The translations under genes and the position numbers were made by a program. A stretch of 64,000 nucleotides of DNA, from positions 5,456,001-5,520,000 of the forward strand of contig NZ_JAPEOQ010000001.1 of NCBI RefSeq assembly GCF_026341035.1, given 5' to 3'. Positions 61,384 through 64,000 of the stretch are shown one piece after another. Each line of letters opens with the position of its first letter. Positions within the stretch are counted from its first letter, which is position 1. This DNA is from Streptomyces sp. NBC_01016. Its GTDB lineage: Bacteria > Actinomycetota > Actinomycetes > Streptomycetales > Streptomycetaceae. The notes under the pieces are model-generated. The model saw nothing but the letters and a program-made list of their open reading frames with translations, made no database searches and had not been told where the DNA came from.

Positions 61384-62747
61384 GCGACGACACGATACGC
61401 CTGGTCACGATCGGGCAGATATTCCGTCGGCGGTGGCGGCTCCTCGCCGCTCTCGCCGTGCTCGGCGCGCTCGTCGGATACGGCATCTCGGCCGTGTTCC
61501 CGCCGAAGTACACGACGTCCGCGTCGGTCCTGCTGCCCGGGGCGTGGGAAGAGCGCGAGCTGCTGACCCAGGTGGACGTCGCGACCAGTTCGTCCGTGCT
61601 CGACCGCGCGGCCGACAAGCTCCGCTGGCCGGGCGTCGACGGCGCCGAGCTGCGGGACGACGTGACCGTCAAGCCCGCCGACGGGAACATCGTCACCATC
61701 TCGGGTGCGGCCGACACCCCGGAGCGTGCGCAGCGGCTCACCGACAGGGTGGCCGAGCAGTACGTCGCCTTCGCCGCGCGGATCGCCAGCGGCGAAACAG
61801 GCCCTGAAGCGGCCGCGCGACCCGATGCGCTGCGCAAGGAGGTGCAGAAGACCAACCGCCGCATCACCGAGCTGGCCGACGAGGCCGACCCGGGACAGAC
61901 GGTGGAGGGTGTGCAGGTCCGCACCGAGCTGGAGAAGATGCGCACCTCGCTGGAGGAGGCCATGAAGAAGCTGGACGAGACCAGCCCGGCGACGGACAAG
62001 GCAGGACCGGTCGTCATGGGTCTCTCCGCGCCGCCGACCGGCGAGGCGCCGCCGACCACCACGCAACTCGCCGTCGGCGGGGCGCTCCTGTTCCTGCTGG
62101 TCGGGGTCATCGCCCATCTCACGGCCGCCCGGATGAATCGCCGACTGCGCACCGAACCGGAGATCGCCGCGGCGCTCGGCTCGACGCTCCTCGGTACCGT
62201 CGACGTGCCCGGCACACTGCAGGCGCCCCGGCCGCAGGGCGGTGGAGCGCTGGCCGGCGTCCGCCGGTTGCTCGACATGGACAACCGGTGGGACGTCCCG
62301 ACCCCGCAGAGGTCCGGTGACGAGGCCGACAGGCGGACCCGCTACCGGCGGGTGTGCGCCCGTCTCCGGAGTCAACTCGCCTCCTCGCGGGGGCTGTTGG
62401 CCGTTGTGCCGGACGGCGACGAACTCGCCCTCCGGGCTGCGGGGCAGCTCGTCGCCGAGGCGAAGGGTGATCCGCTGCTGCGGACCGTGGTGGTTTCGAT
62501 GGACCGGCCGACCGTGCCGGACCGCGGCACCGAGTCCGGTGTCGTGGTCGTCCTCAGCGCGGGCAACTGGACCGCGGAGGAACTCGCCGGTATCGCCCAG
62601 GCCTGTGCGGACGGCAGGCACGAGCTCGTCGGCATCGTCGTCGCAGGGCCGGTCCAGGACCGTCCGACGCGATCCGTCGACCAACCGCCCGACCAGGCCG
62701 CTCCGGCGCTCGCGGCGGGCGGCCATGTGACGGGAGGTTCAGCGTGA
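61380..62747 (+). CDS. Wzz/chain-length-type protein with degenerate kinase-like domain
   Basis: A 455-aa polysaccharide co-polymerase. A membrane helix at about 20-42 follows the Wzz opening GQIFRRRWRLLAALAVLGAL. An extracytoplasmic helical region with coiled-coil potential (about 150-205) and a second helix (about 228-250) come next. A cytoplasmic C-terminus (about 320-435) keeps the CpsD-like fold pattern (VVVVLSAGNWTAEELAGIAQ) but has no Walker A lysine. It probably governs chain length or export and is not itself an active tyrosine kinase. GTG 61380 overlaps the preceding gene. Confidence 0.78.
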   Translation: MSDDTIRLVTIGQIFRRRWRLLAALAVLGALVGYGISAVFPPKYTTSASVLLPGAWEERELLTQVDVATSSSVLDRAADKLRWPGVDGAELRDDVTVKPADGNIVTISGAADTPERAQRLTDRVAEQYVAFAARIASGETGPEAAARPDALRKEVQKTNRRITELADEADPGQTVEGVQVRTELEKMRTSLEEAMKKLDETSPATDKAGPVVMGLSAPPTGEAPPTTTQLAVGGALLFLLVGVIAHLTAARMNRRLRTEPEIAAALGSTLLGTVDVPGTLQAPRPQGGGALAGVRRLLDMDNRWDVPTPQRSGDEADRRTRYRRVCARLRSQLASSRGLLAVVPDGDELALRAAGQLVAEAKGDPLLRTVVVSMDRPTVPDRGTESGVVVVLSAGNWTAEELAGIAQACADGRHELVGIVVAGPVQDRPTRSVDQPPDQAAPALAAGGHVTGGSA

Positions 62748-64000
62748 CGACGAGCAAGACGTTGGAGTCGTCGGCGGCCACTCCGCTCTTCGACCTGCAC
62801 GCACTGGTAGTGGCGGTGCGCAGGCGCCGCCGCCTCTGGGGCGCCATGGCCCTGCTCGGGCTGTTGGCCGGCGCCGCGATGGCGGTCGTGCTGCCCCCGC
62901 CGCCGAGTGCGGTGGTCAAACTGCTGGTCGCGCACGCGGAGGACCAGCCGAACGACACCGGAACGCTGATCCGTACCGATGTCGAGGTGCTGCGGACCAC
63001 GCGCATCGCCGACAAGGCCCTGAAGGACCTCAAGTCCTCCGTAAAGGCGGAGGACTTCATGAAGGACTACCGGGGCACCGGCGTGACCAACAACCTGCTG
63101 CAGATCGATGTGACAGGTGACAGCGACGCGGAGGCGGTGGCCCGGGCCAAGGCGCTGGCCGACGCGTTCCGGGCCGACCATGTGCAGCGCATGCGGGACA
63201 GCGCGAAGGCCGAGTCCCAGGCCCTGCTCGACCAGCGTGACCGCATGCAGACCGAACTCGCCGAGGTCAACAAGGAGATCGGAGGCCGCTCTCCGGATGC
63301 GGTGACCGACCCGAAGTCGTCGGCGAGCCTGGAGTCGCTCTTCGCGCGCCGGTCCGAACTCAACTCGCGGATCGCCGACTTCGACGAGCGGGCCGCGGAC
63401 GCGCGCACCGGCACGCCCAAGGTCACCGCAGGAACGCAGATCGTGGACGCACCGCGCGCGCTGCGGCACTCCCTGCCCAAGTCCATCGTCACCAACGGCG
63501 CGATCGGTCTGGCCCTCGGGCTCGCGCTCGGGCTCGCGCTCGCCGCGGTCACCGCGGTGGTGGCGGACCGCCCCGTGCTGCGCCGGGACATCTCGGCCAA
63601 CCTGGGTGCCTCGGTCATCGCCGAGCTGCCCCGCCGGTCGGGCAGGCTGTGGCGGCGCCGCCGGAACCGGGCCACTCGGACCCGGCTCACCGCGCACCTC
63701 GCCCGCACCCTGCGCGGCTCCGCGGAACCGGTGTCGCTGCTCGAACTGGGCTGTGCGCGCGGCGCCAGCGCGATCGCCCTGGACCTCGCGCGGGCGATGA
63801 CGGAGGACGGACCCGTCCTGGTCGTCGACGGCCTGCCCGGCCGGGAGCTCGCGAACCATCACCCGCGGCCGGGAGACCCCGCCGTGGTCACCGGCGAGCA
63901 GGCCGCGGCCGCGTCGGCCCAGGACCGCCGGATCGGCGTCGGATCGGTGGCGCCCGGCACGGCGTGGACCGACCTCCAGTACCTCGGCACCCGGACCGTG
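62744..64000 (+). CDS. Second Wzz/BY-kinase-like protein, 3' end outside window
   Basis: 419 residues are visible. Wzz-type N-terminus with membrane helix at about 32-52, long extracytoplasmic helical segment (about 120-225) and a second helix containing the repeat LALGLALGLAL (about 250-270). The cytoplasmic part then shows LLELGCARGASAIALDLARA at the place of Walker A and VLVVDG at Walker A'. The P-loop lysine is absent, so kinase activity is unlikely. GTG 62744 overlaps the first Wzz gene (GTGA). The gene continues past the window. Confidence 0.78.
   Translation, partial: MTTSKTLESSAATPLFDLHALVVAVRRRRRLWGAMALLGLLAGAAMAVVLPPPPSAVVKLLVAHAEDQPNDTGTLIRTDVEVLRTTRIADKALKDLKSSVKAEDFMKDYRGTGVTNNLLQIDVTGDSDAEAVARAKALADAFRADHVQRMRDSAKAESQALLDQRDRMQTELAEVNKEIGGRSPDAVTDPKSSASLESLFARRSELNSRIADFDERAADARTGTPKVTAGTQIVDAPRALRHSLPKSIVTNGAIGLALGLALGLALAAVTAVVADRPVLRRDISANLGASVIAELPRRSGRLWRRRRNRATRTRLTAHLARTLRGSAEPVSLLELGCARGASAIALDLARAMTEDGPVLVVDGLPGRELANHHPRPGDPAVVTGEQAAAASAQDRRIGVGSVAPGTAWTDLQYLGTRTV

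Noticed and set aside
63516..63546. Short direct repeats encoding LALGLALGLAL as a mobile or phase-variable repeat
   Set aside because: It lies inside a membrane helix of the Wzz protein and is explained by Leu/Ala/Gly codon use.

Overview
The window reads as a stretch of Streptomyces (or close relative) chromosome. Evidence seen directly: very high G+C with strong third-position bias, many GTG and some TTG starts, dense ATGA/GTGA/TGATG overlaps, and regulatory sites resembling those known from streptomycetes (a Nur-type box, a DasR dre site, a cobalamin riboswitch). There are also duplicated zinc-free ribosomal protein genes, an ubiquitous-looking intergenic repeat and large secreted subtilases. 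No tRNA, rRNA, CRISPR, insertion sequence, integrase or phage gene was seen. Two degraded genes (LysE-type exporter, M20 peptidase) are present.

Layout. 1-3.5 kb: a VOC/AraC/VOC operon diverges from a DUF2975 membrane protein/YozG-type repressor pair whose promoter carries two perfect palindromes. 2.5-7.7 kb: a thioredoxin-reductase-like flavoprotein diverges from a cupin-HTH regulator, followed by a quinone oxidoreductase and two coupled acyl-CoA dehydrogenases. 7.7-12.8 kb: a five-gene overlapping ABC importer behind a Nur-type box, probably a nickel importer. 12.8-19.4 kb: a LysE remnant, a nucleotidyltransferase, secreted phosphodiesterase-like and glycosidase-like proteins, DUF779, two unknowns and yciO. 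19.4-22.6 kb: a three-gene importer under a cobalamin riboswitch, probably BtuFCD-like. 22.6-29.4 kb: a membrane/PI-PLC-like fusion, arcD-arcA, and a baeRF protein coupled to a lipoprotein.

29.4-43.1 kb is the most unusual part: three giant secreted S8 proteases (1422, 1360 and 1243 aa), a small membrane protein and an HTH regulator. Each protease has a 16-bp TGGC-N8-GCCA element about 70-105 bp upstream of its start. One protease ends in a cohesin-like segment plus a dockerin-like duplicated calcium motif; another carries HAF-type repeats. I infer a co-regulated extracellular proteolysis island and propose it as the best candidate for an undescribed system.

43.2-49.8 kb: a catabolic-looking set (MHS-type transporter, amidohydrolase, Lrp-type regulator, 2-hydroxyacid dehydrogenase, class II aldolase, and an M20 peptidase reduced by two deletions). 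49.8-52.4 kb: S18, L31, L33, L28 and S14 paralogues without zinc-binding cysteines, with a CobW-like protein lacking a P-loop, arranged around one divergent promoter with a Zur-like palindrome. 52.5-56.5 kb: a SpoIIE phosphatase/anti-sigma-type kinase protein and a GH84 enzyme whose -10 is covered by a dre site. 57.2 kb to the end: start of an exopolysaccharide cluster (initiating sugar transferase, AlgD-like GDP-mannose dehydrogenase, glycosyltransferase, two Wzz/BY-kinase-like proteins without a good P-loop); the last gene runs off the window.
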